The notes below the pieces were generated by a model that worked only from the letters and a program-made list of their open reading frames with translations, made no database searches and had not been told where the DNA came from. A program made the translations under genes and the position numbers. This document shows positions 1 through 12,198 of a stretch of 64,000 bases of DNA, piece after piece. Each line of letters starts with the position of its first letter. The first letter of the stretch is position 1. The DNA is from Arthrinium phaeospermum (lineage: Eukaryota > Ascomycota > Sordariomycetes > Amphisphaeriales > Apiosporaceae): contig QYRS01000010.1 in NCBI GenBank assembly GCA_006503535.1, positions 558,001 through 622,000 on the forward strand, given 5' to 3'.

Positions 1-3000
1 GGGATGCCTTCAACTCGACCCCAAGAGACCCTCCCAAGCAACAGAGGCCGGCCAAGCCCAGTCTGCCTGTCGCTCCCGAAAACACGGCCGCCCCGGTGCC
101 CGAACGAGAGCCCTTGATACCTTTGAACATCGTGGACGGACCAAGTCAAAGATTCTACGCCTTTGCCATATACGCTGCACTGTTCGCATGGAGGCTATAC
201 GACTGGCTGCAAGTCGTCACGACCGGCACTGGCTCTTTCACATCCTTCACAAAATGGGTTGGGATAGATTTCGTCTATCTGTTCGTCGCCTTGCCCACCC
301 TCAGGATACCATGGCTAGACCTGTCGCAGCCGGTGGTCATCACCATGTTTGTTGTGCAATTCATCCTGAACTGGCTGTTGATGTTCAACATCCAATTCAT
401 CCTGACGACCTGGTTGCTGAGCATTGTTAATCTCATGTTCTCGGAGAGCGAGATCTCTCTTTCCGGCAGCGATGTCAAGGTCAACAACATCTTGCACAAC
501 CAATCCCTGATCATGGGCAAGCAGATCATCAACATCTTGCCCGAAGGCTCTGCTATGCTCAATCCCACAAAGACCCCGTACTGCATTGGCCCTGGTCGTA
601 ACACAGTGGCGGTGCCGTTGTACTTCAACGCAACGATCCCCGTCGAGGTGGAGATTATGCGCATCGATTTCGAGACAAACAACGAAGAGGTTGTGAAGCT
701 GAGCCGCTCTCAAATCCGCGAAATCGAAAAGCAGGCAAGAAAAATCACCGAGGACGGGTCCGTCACCTCTTACGTATACGACTTCCCCGTCAAGAAGCCA
801 GGCGCCTATCGCTTGAACAAGGTCTTGGACGAATACAAGCTGGATGTGCAGAGGGCTGGTGAGCCAACATATGTGGTTCCTTGTCCCAGAGCTCGTGTGC
901 GACCTGCGGATTCATCCACCCGATGCATTAACGATCTGTCGGACCTGTCCCTCGAGGTTTATGGCACGCCGCCTTTGAAGATTGTATACAGCCGCGTTAT
1001 CAACGGGCAGGATCATAGCTTCCACTTCCAGAGCCTCCAGCCCGACGGTTATTCCTCCCCGTTGGTGGGTGCCGGCAAGCTTACTAGCATGATCCACCCA
1101 GGAGAAGAGGACTTCACTTGGGCTAGAGCACAGACAGTCACAGTGGCGCTCAATGAATCGATGAACCAGGCTGGGGAGTGGCAGTATTCGATCGATGAGG
1201 TGCACGACGTTTTCCAGAACGTTGTCAAGTATGTCGCACCTGAGAACGAGGCCGACTTCAAGCCCAAGCCGAAGCATCTGTACCAGAACTTTGGTGTTAG
1301 GGAACGTCCTCGTGCGACACTGGTCGGATGCGATCTACGTAACCCTCTCAAGGTTGCCAAGGGTAAAGACAAGAAGCTCCCGGTTAAGTTCGACATTGCT
1401 AGCCCCGAGGCACAGAGCGCCACTTATACAGTCAACTGGTTGTTTTCGCCCGTGGACAAGCTTACAAAGAGTGGTGACCATGGGGATGCCGTCGAAACTG
1501 GATCGTTCACTGCCAAGGGCGCTTACGACCAGCCCACCATCTCTGCCCCTGGCCTATACACGCTCAAGTCAGTCACTTGCGAGTCCTGTGAAGGTGAAAT
1601 TGACGAGCCATCATCCTGTCTACTGCTCAACCCTCTGGAGCCCAAGCTGTCGATACAGGCGGAAGAAATCCCAGACAAGTGCGCTGGCAACTCCATTGGC
1701 CTAAGGGTGAACTTGGATCTTGTCGGTACCCCTCCGTTCAACATCCAATACGATGTTATCAGCGACACGGAACGGACCAGAAGGGAGAGAGTCGAGGTCA
1801 AGGGTCTGCGACAACAAATTGAGCTCCTACCAAGAAGCGCCGGCAGATACCAGTACAAGTTCAGGAAATTGGACGACGCCATCTACTCGGTTCCCCTGCC
1901 ATTGGCCGACGAATACACGCTCGAGCAGTATGTCAAGCCGCCAGCAACCGCCTTCATCCAGAATCCTTCGGATGTCATTACAGCCTGCCTCGACGAGCCC
2001 GTCAAGTTGGAGGTTAAACTGCTTGGTGATGGCCCCTTCACCCTTGAATGGGAATTGGTCCATGACGGCAGGAAGAAATCCGAGAAGGCCACCCAGATTA
2101 CCAGCGATACATACACCATCGAGACAGCTCCTTTCTCCCAAGGAGGCGAGTACACTCTGTCGCTGACCAGTATTCAAGATCGGACGGGTTGCCGTATCTT
2201 CTTGAAAGAAGAGACCAAGATTTCCGTGCGGCGACAGCGCCCGCGTGTTGGGTTCGGCCTGCTCGAGAGCAAGAGGATTACGACGGTTGTCGAGGAGGCC
2301 AATGTCCATCTTCCCCTGCGCCTATCTGGCGATGGGCCTTGGAGGGTCACATACCGCAACGTTGACGGTACCAAGGGTGACCAAATCCGAGTGGCCAGCT
2401 CCAGCAACGACTATCTTGAGATTACTGAGCGCGGCAAATTCGAACTCGTTGGCGTTACGGATAGCCAGTGCCGTGGCCAGATCGACCCTAAGGCATCACG
2501 CTTTGAGGTGAACTGGTTCCCTCGGCCAGAGTTGAGCCTGGTTCCCGACGAAACTATTGCAGAGAAGAACGACGTATTTATCAAGCAAGATGTATGCGAA
2601 GGGGATATTGACGGGTTTGAGGTTATGCTGAAAGGTACGTTGAGAAGCATCATGATAAAGCTGATGATTGTGGCTAACCAAGTTTCGCAGGCTCTCCCCC
2701 ATACCACGTTTCGTATGAGGTCAAGCATAAGCCAAGGACCGGATCAGGAGCAGTTGCCCAGAAGCAGTTCGATGCTGCCCTGGGTAAGGCCTCGATCCCA
2801 CTGGATACCATCAAACCTGGCTTGTATACGTACAAGTTCTCCGCACTTGCTGACAACCTGTACAACAACGACAAAAGGAAGTTCCATCCCTTGGTGCTGG
2901 AGCAAAATGTTAACGCCAAACCCTCCGCAACATTCGCCAAGCCCGGGCAAACCTTCAAGCTTTGCATGTCGGAGCAAGAGTACGAGGAAAAGATCCCGGT

Positions 3001-3805
3001 CCGGCTCGAGGGTGTGGCTCCTTTCTACCTCGAGATCGAGATTCGTCATCAGTCTGGCAGCATGGCGGAGACACACCGCATCCCCAACATCCCTACCAAC
3101 AACTACGGCATCCAAATCCCCCGGCAATACCTTAAGCTGGGAACCCAGTGGATCCGCATCCGCAAGATCCGAGACGCTCGGGGCTGCCAGCAGAAGACGG
3201 AGGTGGGAGGACCGTCGGTGCAGGTGCATGTGTTTGACGCGCCGGCCATCTATCCTTTGGAGACGCGAACCGACTACTGTGTGGGCGAGCGTATCGCGTA
3301 CACGCTGTCCGGAACACCACCCTTCGAGGTTCTCTACTCGTTTGACGGCAAAGAGCGCAAGGCCAAGTCCCAAACGACCAACTTCCGCCGCATTGCCGAA
3401 TCGGCCGGCGAGTTCACGATTACGTCTATTAGTGACAAGGCGTCTGAGTGCCGGGCCGCCGTGCATTTGGCCAAGAACATCCACCCCATGCCCTCGGTCA
3501 AGATCTCGCGTGGTAAGACCAACAAGGTCGACATTCACGAGGGTGGACAGGTGGAGATTCTGTTCGAGTTCTGGGGCACGCCGCCGTTCGAGTACACGTA
3601 CACGCGCAGCACCAACGCGCGCCGAGGCCAGGCTAGTCAGATCCTGGAGACGCGCCATGACATCAGCTACGACCACAGCAAGTCGATCATGGCCAACCTC
3701 GAGGGTACGTACGAGGTGGTGGCGATCAAGGACAAGTACTGCGCCTTCAGTACGTTGAACACGGAGAAGAAGGGGGCTAAGGGGCAGAAGAGGCTTCAAT
3801 ACTAG
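1..3805 (+). CDS. POM152: Nucleoporin POM152, 5'-truncated by the window edge
   Basis: Integral membrane nucleoporin that anchors the nuclear pore complex in the pore membrane. The frame is open from base 3, so the true start lies upstream; the GTG at 96 is not the start. There is one intron, 2635-2690 (donor gtacgt, branch gctaacc, acceptor cgcag). The visible part is about 1,248 residues in two exons (3-2634 and 2691-3805), close to the family's usual 1,250-1,340. Near the N-terminus are hydrophobic segments, including one around [18 protein letters not shown]. After them comes a long luminal part built of repeated Ig-like units, each with a 'GxPPF/GxGPF' strand (for example [36 protein letters not shown]). 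This repeat signature together with the N-terminal membrane segments is diagnostic of Pom152. The ATG at base 4 is out of frame. Confidence 0.93.
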
Positions 3806-4371
3806 ACTAGGTGTTTATAGTTTAACCGAAGCCTGCTTTTGGACATGTCAACAATAGGCGATGTTGTAAAGAGATAGTAGTGACGAGTATTGTCGAGATA
3901 GGGGGGGTTGGTTTGGGGAGCTTGGGAGTGGAAAAGCATCTAGAATGCGTGCATGAGCAATGGCGTTCTGGTATGGCAATCTTGACTGGCTTGGCTGTGG
4001 AGAATAACACATACACAGACAGGCGATATGAACAGGCGGGTAATTCGCATCCAATAAACCTTTCGTTTTCATCTTCATCTTGGTCTTCTTCTTCTCGTTT
4101 TGATCAGCCATCCCATCCTATGCCAAGGAGGGAGGTAGGGTATATACTTCCGCTTCTCCATGCTGGTTCCGAACTTCGGGGTGGGTCACCACACTAGAGT
4201 CGTCTCGTCCCAACATTGACACATATATCTACATATGGACTTCTGAGGTCCAGTTCCAGCTCTCACTTTTGACTTCCGGCTTCTTTGTCACATTCATTTT
4301 GGTATTGTATCGTAACTTTACATATATTGTTTACTTGCAGCGAGCTTCCCCTGAGAGACCCAAGAGCAACA
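3806..4371. promoter_or_regulatory. Intergenic: POM152 3' end and DUF1989 promoter
   Basis: No gene seen. A pyrimidine-rich tract at about 4063-4103 is typical of fungal promoters. A 3' splice-site-like sequence (ttgtttacttgcag, ending 4340) just before the next ATG suggests a 5' UTR intron; this is inference. Confidence 0.4.
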
Positions 4372-5578
4372 ATGGCCGACCAGCAGAAGCCGTCCATGTC
4401 ACCCGCCGACCGGGCCCGGCTCGAGGCCCGGAAGCCCGTCCCCAAGATGCCCCCTGCGTATCTTCCCACGTCGTCGGGCAGTCCGCTGGCCGTGGACCAG
4501 GAGCTCTACCGGAAGATCCAGCAGGCGCCGCGCGTCCTGGACCAGGAGTTCGTCTTGCCTATCCGATCGGGGCGGGCTTGGAAAGTGGGTGCGGGGAACG
4601 TGGTGCGCATCAGTACCCCCGAGGGGGCGCAGGTCGGTGAGTGACGTCTCCTCTCAGTCCAGTATCAGCATGAGCAGATATTGGATTGGTCATGAGTTCG
4701 TTTTGATGGCGGCGCGAATGGTTTGTCCGTTCTTCTGCGGGGACCCCGGATTTTGGACTCGCGTGGCTCTCCACTTGGTTGTAACCTGTAAATCTAAAGA
4801 CTGACTAATGCGATACCTAAAACCCAGGCGACCTGAACATCTGGAACGCCCATAACCCGCGCGAGCGCTTCTGGGCCTCGCGCACGCGGCAGCTCCACGC
4901 CTCGCACGTGAGCACCCACGACCGGCTGTGGTCCTGCCTGCCCTACATGCGGCCGCTGGCCACCATCATCCACGACTCGCTGGCGTGGTACGGCGTCGAC
5001 GAGCACGGCGGGCGGGTCCACGACCTGCTGGGGACGCGCTGCGACCCCTACATCAACGCCGTCCTCTCCGGCCCTGAGGGTGGCAACGGCGGCTACGACT
5101 ATCACTGTCACTCCAATCTGACCCGGGCCGTCATGGACTTCGGCCTCCGCGAGAGCGACGTCCACGACGTCATCAACATCTTCCAGGTCACGGGCCTAGA
5201 CGAGCAGGGCCGCTACTTCATGAACCCCTGCCCTGCAGAGAAGGTGGACAGTGTCGAGTTTTTCGCGGAGCAGGACCTTCTGATGGCATTGAGTACGTGC
5301 TGCCTCAGCCCCTGTTTTTTCTCTTTTTTTCCCTCCATTCTGATCGAACTGACAATGAAATTGCCACAGGTACCTGCCCCGGCGGAGACCTCTCCCTGTG
5401 GGGCTTCGGCGCCGATAGCGAGAAGGAGATGATCAAGTGCTGCCGCCCGCTCAAGGTCGAAGTCTTCCGGCTCGATGATGAGACCCTCTTGGCGCAGAGC
5501 GGGTGGAAACCTCCTGCGGTCGCGGCCTACAAGGGTGCGCACGGGATGCGTATCCCACAGGGCGAGTCCCAGAGTTAG
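4372..5578 (+). CDS. DUF1989 (urea carboxylase-associated) family protein
   Basis: Three exons (4372-4636, 4828-5292, 5370-5578) give about 312 residues. The introns have canonical ends (gtgagt...cccag with branch ctaat; gtacgt...cacag). DUF1989 proteins are small, probably metal-binding proteins. In bacteria they sit beside urea carboxylase/allophanate hydrolase genes; their role in fungi is largely unknown. Family features are: VGDLNIWNAHNPRERFW across the first junction, the CDPYINAVLSG segment, GGYDYHCHSNLTRA (Cys/His of the presumed metal site), and STCPGGDLSLWGFG across the second junction. I chose the ATG at 4372. An in-frame ATG at 4285 would add a hydrophobic leader, but it precedes a likely 3' splice site and is probably untranslated. 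Exon 2 is strongly GC-rich at third positions. No urea-pathway neighbours are seen. Confidence 0.88.
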
Positions 5579-6081
5579 ATGCTAGTTGTGACAGATTGGA
5601 ATTATATATGGGCGGTTCCAATGTTAGAGAGAATCATTTGGACGGGATACTCGTATTCATATATATCTCGGGAAGCTACAGCATATATTACAATTGGATA
5701 GTTGTCACCGGGCTCAGCGTCTAGGGCACGGTGTGATGCCCGTCCAGTGGACATGTGGACCAGAGCAATAATTCACCGCATACGGATACCGGTTGTGTTA
5801 TGATGACACTTGATTCTATTTACTACCTACAAAGAGATACTATACCAAACTTTTGTTGAACCATCATCAAACTATTAGATCGACCCCAGGAGCTTACGCG
5901 CGCTGCAGGTTGAGATATGTATGCATCGAGACGAGGGACGCTGCTCTCCCCTATATTTGTCCTCCACAACCGACAAACCCGGCTCACCAGCATCCGACTG
6001 CCGTGATCACCAAGTTCCCAAGTTATGAGGTGAGGCGCAACACTGGAAGCGATCCCCTTCCCTATCCCTCTCCCTCTCTCT
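5579..6081. other. Intergenic between convergent genes
   Basis: Shared 3' region of the DUF1989 gene (+) and the WSC gene (-). It is AT-rich around 5630-5700. No coding signal or RNA gene seen. Confidence 0.4.
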
Positions 6082-8371
6082 TTACCATTTGTCGTACGCG
6101 ACGCACTTCTCCTTGGGGAACACGAAGTCTCGGTTGAGGGCAACACATTCCTTGTACTGCTGAGTGCAGGCCTCTTCCGCCTTCTGGCCGTCCTGGCTCC
6201 AGCGTTCGTGGGTGCGGGCCTCGAGGGCCGAGGCATGACCGGCGTCGGCCGCGTACTCGAAGTAAGTTCCCTTACCACCGCCGCCGTAGCCGCCGCCGCC
6301 GCCGCCATGCTTGCCCTCGCCGCCATGCTTGCCCTTGCCGCCCTTGTCCTTACCGCCGCCGTGGTGGCCACCGCCGTGCTTGCCCTTGCCGCCGCCCCAG
6401 TGACCGCCGCCCTTGCCCTTGTCGTGGTGGCCGGGGTAGCCCTTGCCGTACTCGTTGTTTTTGTCGTCCTTGCCGTTGCTCTTGCAGCCTCGAGCGTACG
6501 TGCCCTTGCACTGCGTGTACTGCTCCTTGCAAGCCGCCTCGCAGGCGTCCGGGGCGTGCTGCCGCTTCCACGAGCTGCACTTGCTGCTGTCTTGGTGCGT
6601 GTAGAGCTTGAGGATGTCGCCTGTGGCGAATTCGGTAGCGGGTCAGTACATCGTGCTCAAAGGCAGAAAGGGCGAAAAGAGAGAAGGAAAGGAGGACTTA
6701 CCGGCTCGGTGCTGAGACTCGAGGTTGTTGCAGTTGAGGATAGGCAAGTGGATGTTGCCAACAGGATTCTTGTCGTTGAAGCCGTACTTTTCGTTGGCGG
6801 GCTGCCTGCAGTAGCCGGTCGGGGTCGGCGGGCAAGGCGGCGGCTGGGGCGGGCTCGGTGGTGCGGGCGGCGTCGATTTGCAGGGGTAGGTGGTCGTCGT
6901 CGTCGTGTGCGGCGGGCAATCCACCGGGGGATAGTTGTGGAAGCAGTGGTCCTTGCCGAACTCGCTGCCGTAGTAGCTCTTCTTCTTGCAGTAGTACTTG
7001 ATGGTGTTGCACCACTCGTGGAAGTCGAAGCAGTTCATGCAGCTGGGCCACCCGGCGTTCTTGAAGCAGGGCACAACCTGCATCTTGCAGTTCGAGTACG
7101 CCTCCATGCAGCCCTGCTCGTCGCTCCAATCTCGCAGCGGGTTCGAGCAGAACTTCTCGCCACACTTGTACTCGCACTTGGGCGGAATGGCCACGGTAGT
7201 GGTGCAGAGACCCCCTGGCGTCGTAGTTGTGGGGGGAGGAGGCTTGGGCGTGGTTGTGGGCGGGGGCTTCGGGGTGGTTGTTGGTGGTTTCGGGGTGGTT
7301 GAAGGCGGAGTAGGTGTTGGTGGTTTGGGAGTGCTTGTGGGTGGCTTAGGAGTGTCCGTGGGTGGTTTAGGAGTGTCCGTGGGTGGTTTGGGAGTGCTCG
7401 TGGGTGGTTTCGGGGTGCTTGTTGGAGGGACATAGATTGGAGTACTGGTAGTGCTTGTAGACGGGGGTGCCGCCGAGCTGACACCGGAGGTCTTGGTTGA
7501 AGACGACGGCGTCGACGACGGCGTCGGTGGTCCATAAGTGCTGCTCTTGCCCGGCGGGAGTATGTTGGCGCCACAGGGTTGGTTTGACAGTAGTTCGTCA
7601 CACTTGTACATACTGATGGCTCCGCTGCCTCCGCAGATCTGGTTGGGATTGCCTTTACAGGTATTGCCGCACGAGTTGGGGCCTGTTAACAAGGAGGTTA
7701 ACTCGTTCATGACGACGCCACAGAAGCACTGGGTCGACCACTCTGTGCCAGCGTAGGCGAACCCAGCGTCCAAACAGGCCTGGAGACACAGCTCGGTGGT
7801 CATGGACTCCGCAGGAAGGTCCTGTGGGAATCCTAAAGCGCGTCCCGCACTCAGGGCGTCGTTATAGCAGCCGAGCGGCTCGTAGTCGGCGACGGTGACC
7901 CCTTGGGTACTCGGGAAAGTCGTGTCCTCAAAGACGTTCATGTAGCCATTGCCGCCGCAGACCTCGTTCGCGTTGGACGAACAGTTCATGTCGCACTTGT
8001 CCGGGGCCAAGGTCGAGGTCGTGAGACTCGGGCCGCAGTAGCAGACACCTCCGTACGTCAGGCCGGCGAGGCGGAAAGCGTTACCTGGCTCGTGTCAGTA
8101 GTGCCCTTTGGTCTTTGGTCTTTGCCAACGTCATGTATTGCAAGGCCCCCAACCCACCTTTGCAGATGGCCCAGCAGGCCTCTTGGGTCATGTCATTTTG
8201 ATCAGCCGCGCTTCTCATTATGAGAATCGAGTCCTTGCCGGTGTCGTCATAGCACCCCAGAGGCTTGAAGGGAGTGAAGCTGGCCGTACACCACGATCGC
8301 TCCTGATACCATTCGAGCGACAGGTCCGGCACCGCCGAGACCGGGGCACTCAGTGGGTGAGCAAGCGCCAT
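6082..8371 (-). CDS. WSC-domain, Cys-rich, Pro/Thr-linker extracellular protein
   Basis: Three exons on the minus strand (8371-8158, 8084-6702, 6620-6082) give about 711 residues; both introns have GT-AG ends. Domain order: WSC 1 (GCYDDTG ... GGVCYCG ... CDMNCSSN ... CGGNGYMNVF, split by intron 1); WSC 2 (GCYNDA ... CFCGVV ... CGNTCKGNPNQICGGSGA); a Ser/Thr/Pro linker with TPKPPTS/D heptads; a 15-plus cysteine domain (CEYKCGEKFC ... CMNCFDFHEWC ... YYCKKK); a Pro-rich stretch; a second Cys group (CSSWKRQH, CEAACKEQYTQCKG); a Gly/His/Lys-rich tail; and an end at EKCVAYDKW. WSC domains bind carbohydrate, so a wall or secreted role is likely. Oddity: no signal peptide is visible at the ATG at 8371, and an in-frame stop lies 9 bases upstream. 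A missed 5' exon with the secretion signal is likely. Confidence 0.8.
6260..6440 (-). repeat. Gly/His/Lys low-complexity coding repeat
   Basis: Inside the last exon of the WSC gene. GGC/GGT, CAC and AAG codons alternate to encode runs such as GGGHHGGGKDKGGKGKHGG. On the opposite strand the same bases give a long Ala/Val/Leu ORF, which is an artefact. Confidence 0.7.
7319..7424 (-). repeat. 21-bp tandem repeat encoding TPKPPT(S/D)
   Basis: About five imperfect copies of a 21-base unit (core gtgggtggtttaggagtgtc) encode a seven-residue Thr/Pro/Lys heptad in the linker between the WSC and Cys-rich domains. This is a likely O-glycosylated stalk and likely to vary in length between strains. Confidence 0.75.
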
Positions 8372-9546
8372 CTCGGTTCAGGTATGTGCCAGGGGGTCGT
8401 GACTGGGAGGAAGCGAATGTGAAATAGCAGTGCTGTGGCGATTCCTGGGACACCCGTGAGCAGATTTCCTTTGGATGCTTGAGAAGGTCTGAACCACACT
8501 CCTCGAAGCAGCGGTTGGTCCTCTTATAGATGCTTGACACATGTAGGTGTGCGCTGAGGCTATCCCATCCTCCAGGTGTTGCGTACGTACATCTCATGTT
8601 CTCGGCTCTTCCAAGCCGTTCATCTTGCAGACCAAGTTGTCCCATGAAGACATCAAGGTACAAGGGGGCTGTTGCAGCTGCGGACCGACTGGCCTACCAT
8701 GCGAACTCACAGAAGCGAGGCGTCCGTCATTTCACAACCCAAGCTCAGAAGATCTTATCGATGCCAGTCTTTTTGACGTAAGAGGTATTCTAGCATCTTT
8801 CCCTCTTCGACCTCTAGTTGCTTGAACAAGGACATTATGGCTGGCCCAGGTTCAATTCAACAAGGCCAAAGCTGTCTTGGCGACCCTGCAAGTGCTTTCT
8901 CCCCAGGTCAATGGCGCTTGGAAGACGCCTTTCAGGCAGGGCCGGCCCGGGCAAATCCAGTGGACCAAATGATGGACTGAACCATGTGCAAGATTTAGGG
9001 AGTATAGTCGACTTTGGCGGTCTCCAGTTGTATCAACACGGGCTCTGACGTTGTAAGTTATAGACACCTTGAAGGCTACGCCAAGAACCACGTGAACCTA
9101 TCGTACCAAGATGGTAGTATAGGCCTCAGCCACCATAAATTGCCACCTTCGACTAGCTTAGCACCTGGGGTCAGAACCGTATTCATATGTCCCCGGGCTA
9201 CACTAAGCCCCGCTAGACTTGCTACAAAAGCGATGCTCTCGCCAATTTTGGCGGCGGTCGTCTGGCGCGCCACTGCATGCGCGATAAGGAACGAGCCCGT
9301 GGCATTGACGTCTGGGTCCCGCCGCCGCCACTCGGCCGGCTTGGTATACAGAGTCGGCATATATATTTGGGAGTCGCCACAAACTCAAGCAAGTTGTTGA
9401 TAGATCCGAATCTCGGGCCGAAATCTCGTCCACTGTGTGGTCGACGTCCCATCTACGTGGAAATGTGTGGAATCATGCATGTAGAGACCATTCGCAGCTC
9501 AATATGATACATTTAATTTAGTATATATGGATGCCTCTGCAGTGCC
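8372..9546. promoter_or_regulatory. Intergenic upstream of the WSC gene
   Basis: Lies between the WSC start (-) and the 3' end of the Zn2Cys6 gene (-). It holds the WSC promoter and probably an unrecognised signal-peptide exon. The minus-strand ORF at 8247-8663 has several cysteines but no hydrophobic leader, and I could not join it convincingly. Nothing else seen. Confidence 0.35.
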
Positions 9547-12198
9547 TTAACCAAGAAAGCCGCCGCTGGCAGCAAATTGAATCTGATAATCTCGCAGATT
9601 TGCCCAGTGCTGAAGTTCCTCTTCCTCGTCCTGGGGTGTCATTGTGCCGTTTGCCCCTCCAGCTACTGTGCCGGTCTTCTCCAACTTCATCATGATATCG
9701 AGGAACTTACTGAGGTACTCCTCGGCCTTCATGGCCACCGGCCCCTTCCGTTCCGGAGCATCATTGAGTAGCGTGCTGGCAACTTGTCGAATCTTGTTGA
9801 CTAGCGACGCCCCATTCGGTTCCATGTTCCGCTGTGTTATCGTAGTCAACACGGTCAGCAAGTGCTGGACAATGAGCTCGCGCTCATTGGTGATCATCAG
9901 GTCGACCTCATCTTTGGCATCGCCTTCACTGTTTTCCGAGACATGGGACCGTGCCCGGTGGGTGTCTCGTAAGTTAAGATACCTCTCCACGTAGTATGAG
10001 CGCGTAGCCAGCTGAGACGCGTAGATATTAGCCTTTTGGATCTCAAGCTGCAGCTTTCTGCGGCGCGAAGGCTGTTCTGCAAAAGCATGCCGCACATCAT
10101 GGGCAGGCTGGGTTGCTGGAAATGCTGGCGGACAGTACTGAAAGCCAGACTCGTCGAGGAACGCCACGTTCCTTTCAGCTTGCGGGTCCGCCGTGTCGAC
10201 CTGCAATTCCGGGGGCAGTGTTTCGGTAATGCCCTTGGCCTGGTTTAATGCATTGTTCAACATCGTCCTCTGGGCCGTCCACTCGAAGAACTTGATACCG
10301 TAACACATATCAATACCTATGAGCTCATTCATAGACAGATATGTGTTGATGTTCCTGTTGAACCCCGTGATGAGAGACATTGTGCCCTCGGGTTGAGGCA
10401 ATACATGATCGGCGAATATATATTCGTCATCCACCTCCAGGGGCATCTCTGGATATGGCTGCTGGGCATTGGGCGGTGGTATTGGGACTTCGTTGATGGA
10501 GGCCCCCATTTGCTGCATGGACCTGACGCCTGCCACCATAACCCAAAAGATGCGCTTCCCGATCTGATCAGTGATGTAGTTGATTGGCTTAGAGGCCAGA
10601 TCGGCACCACCCGATACAAGCATGGATGCATCTGGAGGCCTGTGAGTACCCAGCTCTCTACAGAACGTCAGGGTTTCTGACATGAAACGTCTGCATGCCT
10701 TGAACTGGAAGGTGTAAGCCGAGGTAAGTCCAAGAAAGTAACTCGTCGCAGCATCATTCACAGTTACGTCTTCCTTGGCCATGAACAGAGGGCCCCGTGC
10801 CTCCAGAGCCACCAAACGACAGCGGTCGATCATGGATATAGCGGTAGGGAATAATGTAGGACTGTGGGATGCTTTCAAGTGCGCCCTCACGCTTCGAGGA
10901 AAGGATGCCACCAGCGAGCCAATCATGCTCGCTAACAACGCCAGAAAGACAGGGTCTGTCCGATCGGCTCGAGCGTGGAAAGCCTGGCGAAATGTAGGCT
11001 CATGAGGGAAAGGAACCAGGGGGTGGATGTAAGTAAAGAAGTCATCCACCAATAGAGACAGAACCGGCCAAGGGGCGATGGCCTCAGCGTCCATAGCCCC
11101 GGTCCCGCCCTCGTGGCCAGCTATGGAAACAAGTGTCTCTGCGGCATGTTGCGGGCCTGGTGACTCGACCATAGGTTCTTCTATCCGCGCTCGCTTCGCG
11201 GCTTTAGCAGCCTCAGCATGCTTATTAGGGGGCCCGCGGCGCTTCATCTCACGCTGAAAGGTGCATTCGACATTAAGATCGGAACATGGCTTGCATGGAG
11301 GGCCGCTCTCGTCGCACTATATTATACGACATTGGTCAGCCACTGATGGTTATCGAAGCGACGCATGATAATAATGCCTTACCTTAACTTTCCGCTGGCT
11401 GCACATGTCGCAAGCGCGTCGCAAGCGCGTCACCTTTTGGGCCGGAGGTGTTGACGACTGGGCGCCCTGACCGTGGCCATTAGTGAGTTGGCCCCCAGCA
11501 CCTGAGTGAGAATGCGCAGATGGTGAGACGGAAACGGCCTCGGTGTTGTACTGAGCGGCGGCGGCGGCGGCAGCAGCAGCAGCAGCAGCGGCCGCCGCGT
11601 CATTCACATGCAAAGAGGCCGACTGCGCATACTGCTGAGCTATCAGACCGGGCGATAGAGGATCTGCATTTTCGGCAGTGGCAGCTTGGAGCAGCTGGAC
11701 GCCTTGGTGCGCAGCAGTTGCGGCGGAGATTGGCGACGGGAGGCTGTCGTATGAAAGCGGGATGTGTTCGGATTCTTGCTCGCCTGTTGTCGGGACGGAC
11801 GGCTGGGGCAATTGGTGGTCGTATTGCTGATGAGTGTGATCTTGTTGTATTGACGATTGATCCAGCAGGGAGTGGTCTGTTTGGTGGGAGTGTTGCTGCT
11901 GTTGATCTATTTCGTCATGGTGTTGCTGGTCCTGATGATGCTGGTCATAGGAATTGGGATCCGATTGGACGGGAATGGCATCTGAGAGTGCAGTGTCAAT
12001 TGCTGCCGATGACGGTGGAGGCGGCAGCTCTTCGGATTCAGAAACCAGTGGGTAAGGCTCCGATGCCATGATCAAGTCGAACCCGGATCGCCCATGCAGC
12101 AGCGCCTTGCTGGTTTGTCCAACGGCTTTTCGTCGGGTGAGTCGGTTGAAGTTCGCTCGAATTGCGAAGGCGGTTGAACTGAAAGCTGCTGCCGACAA
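9547..12198 (-). CDS. Zn2Cys6 transcription factor with fungal_trans domain
   Basis: Two exons (to 11383, then 11316-9547) with an intron at 11317-11382 that splits the zinc cluster after KVK. The joined motif is Cys-x2-Cys-x6-Cys-x6-Cys-x2-Cys-x6-Cys (CDMCSQRKVK + CDESGPPCKPCSDLNVEC), followed by a basic linker MKRRGPPNKHAEAAKAAKR. A fungal-specific regulatory domain follows (LLVDDFFTYIHPLVPFPHEP ... FCRELGTHR). Expected to be a nuclear DNA-binding regulator, with the zinc cluster placed after a long N-terminal low-complexity region. That region is rich in Gln/His (QQQQHSHQ) and holds an approximately 15-residue Ala run. Two starts are possible: 12198 (861 residues) or 12069 (MASEPYPL, 818 residues). 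I favour 12069 because the preceding 43 residues look like translated leader. The pathway controlled cannot be told from sequence. Confidence 0.88.
11555..11598. repeat. GCC/GCT trinucleotide microsatellite (polyalanine)
   Basis: An uninterrupted run of gcc- and gct-type triplets within exon 1 of the Zn2Cys6 gene encodes about 15 alanines. Likely length-polymorphic between strains. Confidence 0.85.

Noticed and set aside
2744..3799. 351-residue minus-strand ORF
   Set aside because: Antisense shadow of the second POM152 exon, which has clear Ig-like repeat content; the antisense product has no family features.
6208..7302. 364-residue plus-strand Ala/Val/Leu-rich ORF that looks membrane-like
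   Set aside because: It is the complement of the Gly/His/Lys and Pro/Thr repeats of the WSC gene; its hydrophobicity is a codon-complement artefact.
8247..8663. Cys-containing minus-strand ORF as the first exon of the WSC gene
   Set aside because: It is out of frame with the WSC exon, has no hydrophobic leader, and I found no convincing donor/acceptor pair.
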